Below, one piece after another: positions 46,323 through 58,150 of a stretch of DNA of 64,000 nt; position 1 is the first letter of the stretch; each line of letters begins with the position of its first letter. Where the stretch lies: NCBI GenBank assembly GCA_944990035.1, contig CALYLX010000051.1, forward strand, positions 1 through 64,000, in the 5' to 3' direction. The position numbers and the translations under genes were made by a program. This DNA comes from Clitopilus passeckerianus (taxonomy: Eukaryota; Basidiomycota; Agaricomycetes; Agaricales; Entolomataceae). Below the pieces are notes generated by a model. That model searched no databases and was not told where the DNA came from. It was given only the letters and a program-made list of their open reading frames with translations.

Positions 46323-47080
46323 CTCGTAAGATGAAGGACCTTATAGTGAAGCATGTGGAGAAGTCAAAGAATCGCGATAGATCGGGATGGTTCTTCCCCA
46401 GGCAAGAGAGGTATCTTGTGATACAAAGGAAGAAGCGAGCCATTTGAATAGAGTGATCAAACTAAGAAAAGATACGCGAGTCGATCGACAAGTGCTTCTT
46501 CACCATTACCTGCCCAATTCTAACCTTTTCTCCGATCATTAAAGATAGGCAGCGTAGATCGCGACACCGTAGCACGCAAATGGCATGATATGGCTTCATA
46601 TTGAACAATGCACACCTCTGATCCGGAAGGGGGTGGATGAAGAGCGGGCGTTTATCTCGGGAGGGCGCATCTGAGAAGCTCAAAATACCTCTTGCCTGAA
46701 TCGTTCCGAGCCAGTGTTATAGTTAGCTCTCAGCAAGAAGTGGAGTGCTCGTCGCCGACCATTTGCCGACTATAGAGTTATTGGGCTGGGTTTCAGGCTC
46801 TTGAGGACTATCCTCGCATGTAAGAAGCAGTTTAACTCGGACCGTTTGACAAGGCACAGCGTATATGGCGATAAGGATTGACCACATGTGTCCATGCAAG
46901 TGCAGGATGGTTGCACTGCAGGGTTCGTGATGGACGGGTTAACCGGTTATTACCGGAGGCCACGATCTCAAACAACCACCAACAAAGGCGGGCATTAATT
47001 ACGCTGTGGGAGAGTCTCGAGTGTTATCGCATTGCCTCGCGCTTTTTGGTCGTTAATCTTTGTCAAATACCATCTTGGAT
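46323..47080. other. Intergenic interval between subtilase and muskelin
   Basis: About 760 bp upstream of two divergent genes. No supported exon; short open frames only. Confidence 0.5.
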
Positions 47081-50000
47081 ATGTCTCTAGTTGCTCAGTT
47101 AAATGCAGAACCAGCAATACCACTACACTGCACCATCGCCCAATCTTCAGCACATTCAGGCCGATATGTCCCCGAAAACATTCTTGTTGACAGACCTACG
47201 GACCAGTCAAGCAGATGGAGTGGCGCTTTCCAGGGAAACGTAAAGCAATGGATAGTTCTGAAACTCGAGACGCTTTCTGTACTCAGTTGCGTTGGATGCA
47301 TTCTGTCCTATTGATGACAGTCTATTGACAAGAATCCTCGAAACAGAGAGCATCACTTTCGGGAAAGTAAGCACCTTCTACCCAATTCTGGCAGGAAGAG
47401 GTGCTCATTCCACTACCAGTTCTTTAAACGTATGATTACCCCCGGCAACTAATCAGACTGACTGCTAACCACTTGCTACAGCTCACCCATGCAACATGAA
47501 GGAGTTCAAGGTCTATGTCGGCACAACTCCTGAACATATGACGGAAGTTCTTCGTGCTTCCTTGAAAAACGATTCAACATATGAGCATTTTCCTGTCAAA
47601 TATACGAATAAATCTGGTGCCTGCTTTCCTGCGAGATATGTGAAGCTCGTACCTGTCTCGTAAGCGCCACCCTCACGTCGTTGAGTCTCGAACTGACATG
47701 GCTGCCTCAGCGCCCACGGCCAGAGCTTCCACATCTCAATATGGCATGTTGCATTATCCGGTATCTCTAATGAAAGTTTGGTGGAACAAGTTCGCACCTC
47801 ATATGACGAGGTAAATTCCCCAAATCCCGGCTGCTGCTGCTGTCGTGCACTGACAACCTCGTTCGTGCGATCCAGTATCGGGAAACTGCTGTTCTACGTC
47901 ACATTCTCAAGCATCTCCGACAACGACGTCTTCTGACCCCTTTCGAATCAATTCTCTCTCGCTCCCAAACGGACCTGGAACACCCCCTCATTACCCAACT
48001 ACACGAAAGCGTTGTTTTGCAAGGTGACTGGGCAAGGGCAGAAGAATTGATTCCCACCGTCTCTGAAGCCGGTCTCTTCGACTCCTACCTGCGTGGCTCA
48101 CAACCGTACGCGAACTGGAAGCAGCTGCATGGGACAGATGCAGATGGTGATATCCCCTCACCAAGAGGTGGACATGCTATGTGCATTGACCCTGTTAACG
48201 AGATGATGTATGTTTTGGGTGGATGGGACGGAAAGAAGAGTCTGGATGACTTCTGGGTCTACAGCATCAAGGAGGACAAATGGCGTGTCCTTAGTCACAG
48301 CACCTCCGATGAACAGAATGCTCCGGGAGCACGCTCGTGCCACAAGATGGTGTTTGACACGAAGACCGGGAGCATCTATGTTCTAGGAAGGCTTAGCGAC
48401 TCCGATACGGCCAAGCCGAGCACGAATCCCAGGTCGCCTGGTCTCCCTCCGAATGATCCACGGAACAATCCCCCTTCACCAACGACATTCTGCTCTGAAT
48501 TTTATCGGTATCATACCAGAGGTATCGACAAAGGCAAATGGGATTTCTTGTCATTCGATACAGCAGTACGTTGCGTTGCATATCCGTCCATAAATTTTGA
48601 ATTCTCAATCATGTTGTACAGACGTCTGGTGGCCCACCTTTGATCTTTGACCACCAAATGGCTATGGATAGCGACGCGCAAATAATCTACGTCTTTGGTG
48701 GTCGCATTGTCGATGGAGATTGGAACAGTCTGAAGTATTCTGGGCTGTATAGCTACAACATACGCCTCAGTAAATGGAGGTCACTACAGTCAGTGACTTA
48801 TCTGTCCTAAAAGCGGAGCCACTCTAACATAACATTTCAGGTCTGCAGAGACACCCGCGTCGAAGACAATCATACCTCCTCGTTCAGGTCACTCTATGGT
48901 TCTCGACTCTTCGAATCGCGTTCTATACATCTTCGCTGGTTCGTGCGAGGATAGGTATCTGTGTGACATGTATACGTACGACATTACCACGAACACCGCA
49001 ACAGAAGTCACGTCAAATTTCGAACTCTCTGGCGGCCCAGATGGCTCTTTCGCACAGCGAGCCGTAATTGACCCCCAGTCACAGGAGATTTATGTGTACG
49101 TCTCTGCTATTGCTGGTCCGTTGTTTATCGCGTTGACCCGAGTCTTCAGGTTCTGTGGCTTAAGGCGAAGTGCACAGACAGGTGCATCAACGACATTGTC
49201 GTCCGACTCCCCGAGCTGGCTGTATAACTACTCCAAGTCTCCGGGCACCTGGACCAAGATCATATCACACCCTTCCCCCGGACATTTCAGGTCCCCATCC
49301 GACTATCCCGACCATGACGATTTTGAGCCAATCCCAAGATATGCCCATCAAGTCGTCTACAATCCGAAGACAAAGTCAATCTTCCTTCATGGCGGAAATG
49401 CTGGTCCTTTGGGTCAGCTAGAACGTGCCGGGATGGAAGATGATGGCGATGAAGAACAGGATAACGAAGATGGTGTCAAGGAGCACAGGCTGGATGATTT
49501 ATGGCAGATGTCACTGACTCGGTTAGTGTTTCATCCAATACTAATTTGTAGGGTGTCTCTTATTATTCTCAGAGCTGGCGCGGGGGATGTCATTCGTAGA
49601 GCCAAATTCAAGATTCGGCAGCAACAGTAAGTTAGCACGCTTTACAAATGTAATTCGAAGTTGATCACTCCTTTAGGTTCCGGGAGATGTGTGAAGAAGC
49701 CTCCCCGATTGACGCCCTCGATTTCCTTCAAAACGAAGTTTCGACCGTGGTGGATCATAACGATCCTTTTGAGACCGAACTATTCCGGTCGTTGCTCACC
49801 CACCTACTCACACCACCCTCACCCATACCTACCTCACCCGACCTCCCAGGTAATAACGGTTCTGAGGAGAGAAGTCCCATATCGCCTGCTTCCGACCAAT
49901 GGACTAGCCAATTGCCGATTGAAGATTCACAGTCAGATTTTGGCGGTGGGCCTAGGAGTGTTAGAGTGGATGCATTAAAAGCTTCGGAAGATCCGGTGGA

Positions 50001-50160
50001 AGGGCTTGTCCGCAGGCGTGGAGATACACCACTAACGGCGGCAAGGTTCAGTCAAAGGAATGAGGTGTTCGAGAGCTTGTTGGAATTTGTTTCTGAGCGA
50101 GAGAAACAACCGGCAGGAAGCCTTTTGGATATCATTGAAGGAGATGAAATGGCACTTTGA
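47081..50160 (+). CDS. MKLN1: Muskelin-like kelch protein
   Basis: Kelch-repeat scaffold; in animals muskelin is a substrate-receptor-like subunit of the GID/CTLH E3 ligase. The ATG at 47081 starts MSLVAQLNAEPAIPLHCTIA. The N-terminal discoidin-like domain reads SGRYVPENILVDRPTDQSSR then WSGAFQ, WIVLKLE, SITFGKF, CNMKEFKVYVGTTPEHMTE, PARYVKLVPVS, FHISIWHVALSGI. A LisH/CTLH-like helical part follows (YRETAVLRHILKHLRQRRLL). Kelch repeats: PSPRGGHAMCIDPVNEMMYV, LGGWDGKKSLDDFWVY, IIYVFGGRIVDGDWNSLKYS, PPRSGHSMVLDSSNRVLYIF, PRYAHQVVYNPKTKSIFLHG. Ends IIEGDEMAL. The first intron join works in frame with a GTTGCG donor at 47287. About 750 residues with about ten introns. Confidence 0.93.
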
Positions 50161-50561
50161 TTGGTTGTTGGGCTAATGTCGGGAGAACTGTAAACGACGA
50201 ACAAGGCCTCGGAATAGTATTTGTAATCACAGAATTTGTGAGCGTTGTGAGTTGTACCTCTGCCAGTGTCATGAGGCACCGCATGGAAGCCGGCATCTTA
50301 CTGGTCTCTTCAGCCAACCGAGCCGCAACGTTCAACTTCAACTTCAAGACAATCCCGAGAATAACCGCGGTTTTTTATGTTTCAACTCAGTATAACACGA
50401 TATAAAGCAAGACTCTCGGCGTTTATTGCTTTGTGGACTCCACGCTCAAGCGGCATGCATCGGCGCCTACTCTTGCCTTGTGCTGGGCACGTTGCCTTTT
50501 GCTGTGATTTACGACGGAAGTCACCTCTACAAACATAACCACTCCTCCACCTCTGGAGAAT
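50161..50561. other. Intergenic interval
   Basis: About 400 bp without supported exons; it holds the muskelin 3' end and the first BTB promoter. Short open frames on both strands have no family match. Confidence 0.45.
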
Positions 50562-51527
50562 ATGGCCTATGTCCTTCCTTGTCATGGTCAGTACGCTGGA
50601 CATCCAAGTTCTTGGATTCTCTGGACTGACTCCTGTCTTCCCAACTTTGAAGTACCTGACTGCAATTTGCCTACGGATATAGTGTTTGAGTCCTCCACTG
50701 GTGATTGCTACGGCGTGCACAGCGAGAATCTCGAGCAATTTTCGGCTGGATTTCCCCATGCAAATCTGGCTGCGGCGCCTGAGGTCGTCAAGATGAGCGA
50801 TTTCAGTTCGAGATCTTTGTCTCTGTTCCTGCAATTTATGCATCACACCGAACAACCCGCTCTTGAGGAGGAGGCTTTTCCTACGGTTCTTCAGCTAGCT
50901 CATGGGGCGGAGAAGTACTGTGTGTACTCAGCCAAACCGGTGTGCAAGATGGTCATAAAGTACGTCCCTACATTTTGTTCAATGCTGCTCCCGCTTTGAC
51001 CAAATTTGCGTGGTGCAGGGCCAGAATGAAGGAAAATGCTGCCGGTGCATTGATATACTTTGCCCAGCACGATTATGTCAATCTCGCAGATCAAACTGCA
51101 GAGTGGATTATGAAGAATGGAAACAAGCGCATACGCAGCACATCCGGCAGGGGGTTTGAGGCTCAGCCCAGGATTGCAGAGGCATGGGTGAGTTCTTACG
51201 TCTCCGAATCGCCCAGTCTACAATGAACACAATCAGAGACGTTTCTGTGAAGCACGGTCGGATTATGCTCTCAAAATCACTCGAATCCCAAACCCAATCT
51301 TGCATAAAGGCGGGATACCCGAATGCTCGAAGTGGCGCAAATTCCAGAATGTTGTCCAGAGCCACCTCAACGCGAGTATTATCAATCATTCTCAAAACCT
51401 CTCCGAATTCATCGAAGATCAACTATACCGTCTTGATGAGTGCCATCATTGTCTCATGCGGGCGGAGCGGTGGAAGAAGGATGTTGACTTCGATGGCCTG
51501 AGCCTAGACTTTAGTGACTTTCTCTAG
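50562..51527 (+). CDS. BTB/POZ-type basidiomycete protein, tandem copy 1
   Basis: Small BTB-fold protein of a type abundant in Agaricomycetes; partners unknown. The ATG at 50562 opens a short exon (MAYVLPCH) spliced over about 50588-50650 to VPDCNLPTDIVFESSTGDCY. BTB blocks: YGVHSENLEQFSAGFPHAN, VVKMSDFSSRSLSLFLQFMH, VLQLAHGAEKYCVYSAKPVC. Introns at about 50960-51018 and 51188-51236 lead to a helical C-terminal part: AAGALIYFAQHDYVNLADQT, PNPILHKGGIPECSKWRKFQ and DECHHCLMRAERWKKD, ending SLDFSDFL. All joins stay in frame. The downstream neighbour is a paralogue with matching introns. Confidence 0.82.
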
Positions 51528-51713
51528 CGTGTTGCATTGGATATTTTGTCATAAGGACCCAGTCATAAATGGGCGGATATGCTTCCAAGAATTTCAGTGC
51601 CTAAAAAGTATGGAGAGCTATCTAATCGCCCGCCATTATTAGGTAAACCTGTTAAGTTTAGTTGCTTCATGGGGTGGGAGCATATGACTTTGCTTAGCTG
51701 TTTCTCATCTGCC

Positions 51714-52704
51714 ATGGCTAGCCCTCCACCCTGCCCAGGTAGGTTTGCTGAACCCAATCCTTTCCATGGCCACCTTTAGGCTTATCTTCTGCAAAACACA
51801 GTTTCCGAATGCCACTTGGAGATCGACTTGATCTTTGAATCCTCCGATGGCAAGCAATTTGGTGTCCATAGTGCTAACTTGGAGAGCTTCTCCGCGGGCT
51901 TTCCCCCGGCCAATTTAGCCGGGAACCAGGAGCTTGAGGTTGTGAAGATGAAAGACTTTGGTTCAGAATCGATGCCTCTGTTCCTGCAGTTCATGCACCA
52001 TGTCGATCAGCCAAGACTTGACGATACGGGACTAGACATATCAGTACTCATGGAACTGGCCAATGGCTCGGAGAAGTATCACCTCTACGCTTCCAAGCAG
52101 CCTTGCAGACTAGCTTTCAAGCCAGTATTAGGAAATGACGAGGGTGTTGTATCACAACATGCTCACCTATGCCTTTCAGGGTTCGAATGCATGATGAACC
52201 CGCCATGGCATTGATGTATTTCTCCCAACATGGCTTTTTAAACGAGGCAGATTCCTTCGCAAAGTGGATCATCGGAAATTGCAGCAAGCATGAAAGAGAT
52301 AGGATCACCAGCGAATTCCGGTATTCTAGATTCGATCGAGGCCGAGTCGGTTATGCCTGGGTATGTGGATTGTTAACTTTCGGTTTCCCAAGCAGCCAGT
52401 GACGAGGCCTTTAGGAAAAATACCAGAACAGCTGGCGCGAACGTGCGGAAGAAAAGACTGAAGAGCCGAATCCAATCTTGCACAAAGGAGGAATTGACGA
52501 ATGCTCCAGCTGGCGAAAGTTTCGGAATGTTGTTACACACTTCCTCCGGCAGGATCCAATCGGGAATGCGCAAAGGCTTAGTGCATTCATCGACGAGGAG
52601 TGCGATCGTCTGAAGGATTGCAAATGGTGCATCAAGAGAGCGGACAAATGGGACGGAGTGATGTGTTCTCGTATTTCAACCCGTCGTTCAGTTCATTCCT
52701 TTAG
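51714..52704 (+). CDS. BTB/POZ-type basidiomycete protein, tandem copy 2
   Basis: Paralogue of the gene just upstream. The ATG at 51714 opens MASPPPCP, spliced over about 51739-51799 to VSECHLEIDLIFESSDGKQF, then VHSANLESFSAGFPPANLAG, VVKMKDFGSESMPLFLQFMH, LMELANGSEKYHLYASKQPC. The next intron, at the position of a normal GT donor in copy 1, appears to use GC (52121) with the acceptor before 52182, giving a GC-AG intron. The rest reads ALMYFSQHGFLNEADSFAKW, PNPILHKGGIDECSSWRKFR, DCKWCIKRADKWDG. The end is uncertain: the open frame runs to 52786, but one extra G near 52658 gives a tail ending SSFL with a TAG at 52702-52704, much closer to copy 1. I prefer that end. Confidence 0.75.
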
Positions 52705-52769
52705 CAACAGTTGGTTGCAGAAAGCATTTCCATTAGCACGGAAAGTATACACATCTAGATACACAGTAC

Positions 52770-53393
52770 TCAGTCATCGAGGTTGATCGCCTTTCCGAAT
52801 TTTGCGTATAACGTCACTTTCAGATCTTTCATTTGGCTCTCGCAATCCGATGATGAGGATGATAGTTTTAACATGCGTTGTTCAAGATCTGATTGATCGC
52901 TTTCGAGGCGCTTCGTTGCAGTAGCATGCGACAGGTGCAGGAAAGCTTCGCCAACCCGATATCTATAAAACGTCCAGAATGAAGGATGTTAGGTTGAGCG
53001 AAGCGACGTACAGAACTAGTTGGTCCTCATCGGCTAGCTCGAGCTCTGTTGCGAGATCTTCGAGAGCCTCTTTCTCTTGCTAGGGAAGGTAGGTGGTGTT
53101 AGTCAACACCTTGGAGATGAACGAACAACTCGCACCTGTAATGTCTGCAGTTTCTCTTCCAGGCTCCTCATTCGGTTGTTGAGCTTTGAGAAGGTATTAA
53201 TTCGCTGCTGATCCTCTGTAAAAATCTTGGGTCAGTTGCAAGTCAGAACACTTCGCGTTATCGACATACCCCATGTAACCTCAGCAGCATCATCGTTCTC
53301 CTCCTCTTGTGCAAGCTGAAGTAGCGTTTCCTTCAGCGTCGAGATCGAAACTGGCAACGATAAGACGATAATACCATTCTCATGCTGTTCATG
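52770..53393 (-). CDS. PFD4: Prefoldin subunit 4
   Basis: Beta-type subunit (Gim3/PFDN4) of the hexameric prefoldin chaperone, which passes unfolded actin and tubulin to CCT. A mini first exon, ATG-AGA-ATG at 53393-53385, is spliced over about 53384-53322 to LAQEEENDDAAEVTW. EDQQRINTFSKLNNRMRSLE and EEKLQTLQ form the first coiled-coil helix. QEKEALEDLATELELADEDQ leads to the hairpin, then VLYRVGEAFLHLSHATATKR and a second coil with QSDLEQRMLKL; the C-terminus is KFGKAINLDD with a stop at 52770-52772. About 130 residues, the family's length. Divergent from the sphingosine-1-phosphate lyase gene (156 bp between starts). Confidence 0.93.
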
Positions 53394-53549
53394 GTGATGA
53401 GCGTCTGAGCAAAGATCCAAATGGCGCAAACCACGCAAACCGGCAATCACATAAGAATCATATGTCAACAACTTTCGCTGCGAGTTGACCGAACCCTTCG
53501 TCGGCTGCCCCTACCTTCAACGCCATTCAGGGTCTTATCATTGGGCAGA
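53394..53549. promoter_or_regulatory. Bidirectional promoter between PFD4 and DPL1
   Basis: Only 156 bp lie between the two divergent start codons. No TATA box seen. An open frame continues upstream of the DPL1 ATG but has no better start. Confidence 0.5.
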
Positions 53550-56268
53550 ATGGCTACTCTTAACAATGTCAGTGCGAAGGCGAAGGCTCTGGTCTCAAAC
53601 CCGGCTGTTTCTAGGACCTTTGATCATCTCAAGACTGTCCTGTTCGTCTATGTCTTCCTCACCCAATCGATGAAGGCCAAGCGGCATCTTCGTGCTCGTG
53701 GTATTGCCGCTACAGTTAAAGAACTATATAGTTATATTGCTCAGGTATGTATCTATTTTGTATTTGTACTGTCCTTTCAATGTCATACCGCACAGCTGGT
53801 CATACGCATGGTGTTGCGGGTGCCTTCAACAGCAAAGAGCGTGGAGGCACAGATGAACAAGGCTAAACTCGACATTGAGAACAAGCTCGTACCCAAAGGT
53901 GCAGATGTCGTTCGCCACCTGTCATTGCCATCAGAGGGGAAACCACTAGAATGGATCGTCGAGCAAATGAACACCATGGATGTAGAACTAGGCCATACCA
54001 CAGACTACAATGCCGGCAAGCTCTCTGGTGCTGTTTATCGTAAGTGACTCAACCCTCAAGGTTTCTATCACTATTCGTGCTGATCCAATCCTACTTACTA
54101 TCCAGACGGCGGTGCAGACCTCGAGAAAATCATCGTGACAGCTTACCAGCGCTACTGCGTCTCAAATCCTCTGCATCCAGATGTATTCCCGGCAGTCAGG
54201 AAAATGGAGGCAGAAATTGTCGCCATGGTGCTCAACCTATACAACAACCCTTCCGGCGCAGGTGTCATGACCTCTGGAGGCACTGAATCTATCATCATGG
54301 CTGTGAAGACTCATCGTGATTGGGCAAGAGCAGTCAAAGGTATCACAGAACCTGAGCTGTACGTTATTACCTTCGCATGTATGAGCACTCGTACTCATTG
54401 TTCACAGGATTATTCCTATCACTGCTCATGCCGCATTCAACAAGGCCTCCGAATACCTTAAGATTAAGCTCCATGAAATCCCCGTCGACTCCTACACGCG
54501 CAAAGTCAACCTCAAGCGTGTCAAACGCGCCATGTAAGCCATTTCCTTCCTTTGGCTCCCGAATGTTCGTTCATGCCCGCCCGTTAGCAACTCAAACACC
54601 ATTATGGTATGCAGCCCTGCAAATGAATTATTCACTTCTCTCATCTCCAAGCACAGCTCGTTGGCTCGGCGGTCAACTTCCCGGACGGCAACCAAGATGA
54701 CATTGTCGCCCTCGGAGCACTTGCATCTAAGCACAACATTGGTCTTCATGTGGACTGTTGTTTAGGCAGCTTCATCGTACCTTATTTGGAGAAGGCTGGG
54801 CTGTCTGGCGGTGAAAATGGAAAATTCAAGCTGCAACCTTTCGATTTCAGGGTGAAGGGTGTGACGAGCATCAGCTGTGATACTCACAAGGTGAGAGTGT
54901 GTTTTTGGCTATGGAACTTTCGAAAGATTGCTAACATGTGGTTGTAGTACGGATTTGCGCCAAAGGTATGGAAGATAAACACAGTTACGGTTTCCATTTG
55001 ACCGAACTTCGGACGTTGGTTTAGGGTACATCCGTGGTTATGTACCGCGATGCTGAGCTACGTCGGTACCAGTACTATGTCAACCCTCATTGGACAGGTG
55101 ATTGTTCTAGCTCGTACCCTCAAACTGAACCCAATTGACATCCATTCCAGGCGGTGTCTATGCCAGCCCAAGTTTCTCAGGCTCTCGGCCCGGCGCACTG
55201 ATAGCAGGAACATGGGCTGTCATGCAACATATCGGAGACGAGTGCGTTGGGTCTTCCATTTCTGGGTGCGAAGATACTAACAGGAACGTTTTACCTTCCG
55301 TTCAGAGGCTACATTTCCCACTGTCGTGATATCGTCACCTGCGCACGTAAGATTGCCGCCGGTGTCGCTTCCTCAGTTCCAGAGCTCTACCTTCTGGGGT
55401 CGCCCCCTGCTTCGGTTGTGGCATTTGCGTCTAAGCACCCTGCTGTGAATATTCTCGAAGTTGGGGACCTGATGGCCGTTCGGGGATGGCATCTGAATGC
55501 TCTGGCTAATCCACCCGCTGTGCATATCGCTTGCACTGTGTGTATCTTCTTATTTGTTCTCTCCATCCTTTTCCTAAACTTAAGATAATCTACAGCGACT
55601 CACAGTTCCGAACGTCGATACTTTCATCGCGGACCTCAAAGATTCAGTCAAGGAAGCCAAAGTAGCTCCATCCGGCAAAGGCACCATGGTATCTCTCTAC
55701 GGTACGTATTCCTTATCATCTCTCGTCATCTCTTTCCTTCCATTTGCCTCCATCTTCTCGGTGCTTCGACATCTCGACGTCCTCGATCCGGTCTTCTTCC
55801 GTTGCTGTGTCGCCAAGTTTTGAGGCACGAAAGTGCTGTGGCAGTGGTGGAACTACTAGTGGCGCCAGATAGACTCAGACGCGATAGATGGGATGATAAC
55901 GTACCGGCGGACCTTGTTGGCCTAGGCAGGGCTCTGTTCCTTGTGCCAGTGTATTGCAAGGTACACCGGGCTGAGCATTTCTCACCCGCTTGCTTGGGCC
56001 TACATTGTTTTATCTGTCCATCTCCATCCACGTCTCACTTCTTCTGCATTACACCCCAAATCCACCCCGCGGAAGTTTATCTTCCTTCCATCGTCCCCTG
56101 TCGCCCTCGTTGCCTTTGTTACCTCATCCTCACTTGGCAATTGAATGTTTGACTGATCGGACCTCTCTTTTTTTCCTCATCACAGGTCTCGGAAAGTCGA
56201 GTGCGGTCGGACCTTCCATGGTTAGCGAGCTCGCGACTGCTTTCTTGGATGCTCTATACAAAGCATAA
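53550..56268 (+). CDS. DPL1: Sphingosine-1-phosphate lyase (PLP-dependent)
   Basis: Endoplasmic-reticulum enzyme that splits long-chain base phosphates into a fatty aldehyde and ethanolamine phosphate. The ATG at 53550 gives [20 protein letters not shown], a membrane-anchored N-terminus with [14 protein letters not shown]. Core blocks: [131 protein letters not shown] with the PLP Lys, [20 protein letters not shown], and [20 protein letters not shown]. About a dozen introns; an 18-nt microexon at 54948-54965 encodes YGFAPK directly after the PLP Lys, and the last intron (55702-56185) is 484 nt, far longer than the others. About 550 residues, full length. Confidence 0.95.
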
Positions 56269-58150
56269 AGTGGCTGGCTTGGGTTTTCTTGGTTAACAGG
56301 AGATGAAGAGAGGGTACTATACGCGGACGGATATGTAACTTATTCCTGATCTTGTAAAGCTTCTAGGCTTTTAGTCCTAGAACATGACCATATCTATGCG
56401 TTGGTTCTATTCGTTTGTTTTTGGAAGGAATTACTGCATGTGGAGTAAGAGTATTCAAAGAAGCATGAGCAATGTCTAATTTATATTCTTGTCAGGCTCA
56501 TCGACGAGAATAAACACCGAAGTGAAATGTAAATACATCGAAAGATAGTTGTCACAGCGCGTGCCGATGAAATATTCTGTAGTCAAGACATCTGTGTGTG
56601 AATAGTTGCTTCCAAGCTACAACAAGCTACCGACTCGGATGTGAACCTAGTGCGGAGGATTGAATAGATGGGTATATCGACCGCAGACACGGTGCAGTCT
56701 GTGCAGATCGAGGGTGCTCGAGTCACTACTCTGCTGATAATAAACAATTATCTAATACATCTCTGGAGCCTTGAGATTTGCAAAGACATCGGTCCGGATT
56801 ATCTTCGGGAAATTTTATGAAGCTATCGTAGAATGTCAAGCAGCAGGGTTTTGAGGGATGCCGCGGTAGATAATAGACATTTGATTGCGGCAAGGAGAAA
56901 GGAATCGGTGGTGTATAAGTGTCGATCGATTGGATCCAGATACTGGAAGGATTGGTGTGGCTCACTTACGTCGTATCGCACCAACAAATCCGTGTGTCCA
57001 CCCTGAAAGTTTTCTGTGGACATTGGTCGTTCCTCCATTATTTTGAGAAGAAATGATATTCCCAATCCAAACTCCAAGGGGACTCAATCAAATACGACGG
57101 CATCAGGCCGCCTGTGTTCACTTTGTTGAGGGTTATTGACACTTGATGCATGCTCGGAAGGTTTCGGGCGACAGGCATGGCTCATCTCGCGATGGCGAGC
57201 GTGGTGCCTAATCGGGAAAAGGATCAGACGGAAGCCGCTTGGCACCATTCGGGAAACGATTTTCGGGACGGAAGCAAGTTATACATTGACCCTTTGCACG
57301 GATTCTACGGAAGCTCTGGGTTAAAGTAGACCCGACCGGCCCGACTGCATGAGGGTTATACTCCTCGTTGCTTTCGATCCATTAGAGGACATGAAACTTG
57401 ATCTTCTTCCAAAGCTGGCCACGCTGAATGCACCCTTATCTTGCAAACTGCATTTCTTTGGGGGATATGCGAGGTAGATAATCAAAGAAATATATTACTA
57501 CCAGTCATCGCCACCAGATACAATTGAACCTGCAGTACTCCCAAGCCGACATCATCGATAGAAATGGAAGCATTTGCGCCCTGGTTTCGATTTTGAGTGA
57601 TTTCTGGGAGGGCGTTTACGAAAGGGGATGGGTGCCTCGGGGATGTCACTTTTTGACAAAGATTTCCGTGTTGGTCAGTAAGCAGATGAGAAAGGCAACT
57701 GTACCCATGACTGCCTGGTAAGCAGGCGAAGGGGGTGGGTCACGCCTGCCGCGCATGTTTTTCTAATTTTACCCTGGTCGTATAGCCGGAGCGGGTCTGG
57801 TAGAGACATTTAGCTGATGCGAGCCATGGAAATTATTGCGAGCGAAGCATATGGGCTCGTTTTTTGCGTTTTTTCCTTCTTGGCCACGTTTGTGTGAAAC
57901 AAGGTAACGATAAGGCTAAAACTCGAAGATTGGACAGAAATGACGCGAGAGTGGCCGAACCGGTGTATATGTTATCCAGATCGGATCGGGTAAGTGATCG
58001 GCAATACCGGGTGCCGGAACGGGAAGGAGGGAGGAATGACTGAATGATACATTTTTGAGCTCAACAAGATCGAAATGCAAAGGAAAATCCCAGTCACCTC
58101 TTTCTTGTCGTTCTACCTGCTACTGCTGCTTTCAACAGTTATCGCCTTTC
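56269..58150. other. Long intergenic interval with one weak open frame
   Basis: About 1.9 kb. The only longer open frame is 56726-57077 on the minus strand (an 84-codon version starts MEFGLGISFLLKIMEERPMS), unrecognised and without clear splice partners. The rest shows nothing coding. The promoter of the arrestin gene is expected in the last part. Confidence 0.45.

Noticed and set aside
47270..47355. Apparent frameshift at the first exon junction of muskelin
   Set aside because: A GTTGCG donor at 47287 and the acceptor AG ending at 47351-47352 join LSVL to K-SITFGK in frame, so no lesion is needed.
52705..52786. Overlap of the BTB copy 2 end with the prefoldin 4 3' end
   Set aside because: The open frame to 52786 depends on a probable missing base near 52658; the tail matching copy 1 stops at 52704, leaving the genes apart.
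55726..56031. 101-codon minus-strand frame inside the last DPL1 intron
   Set aside because: Arg/Ser-rich low-complexity translation of a G/C-rich tract; kept only as part of the long-intron observation.
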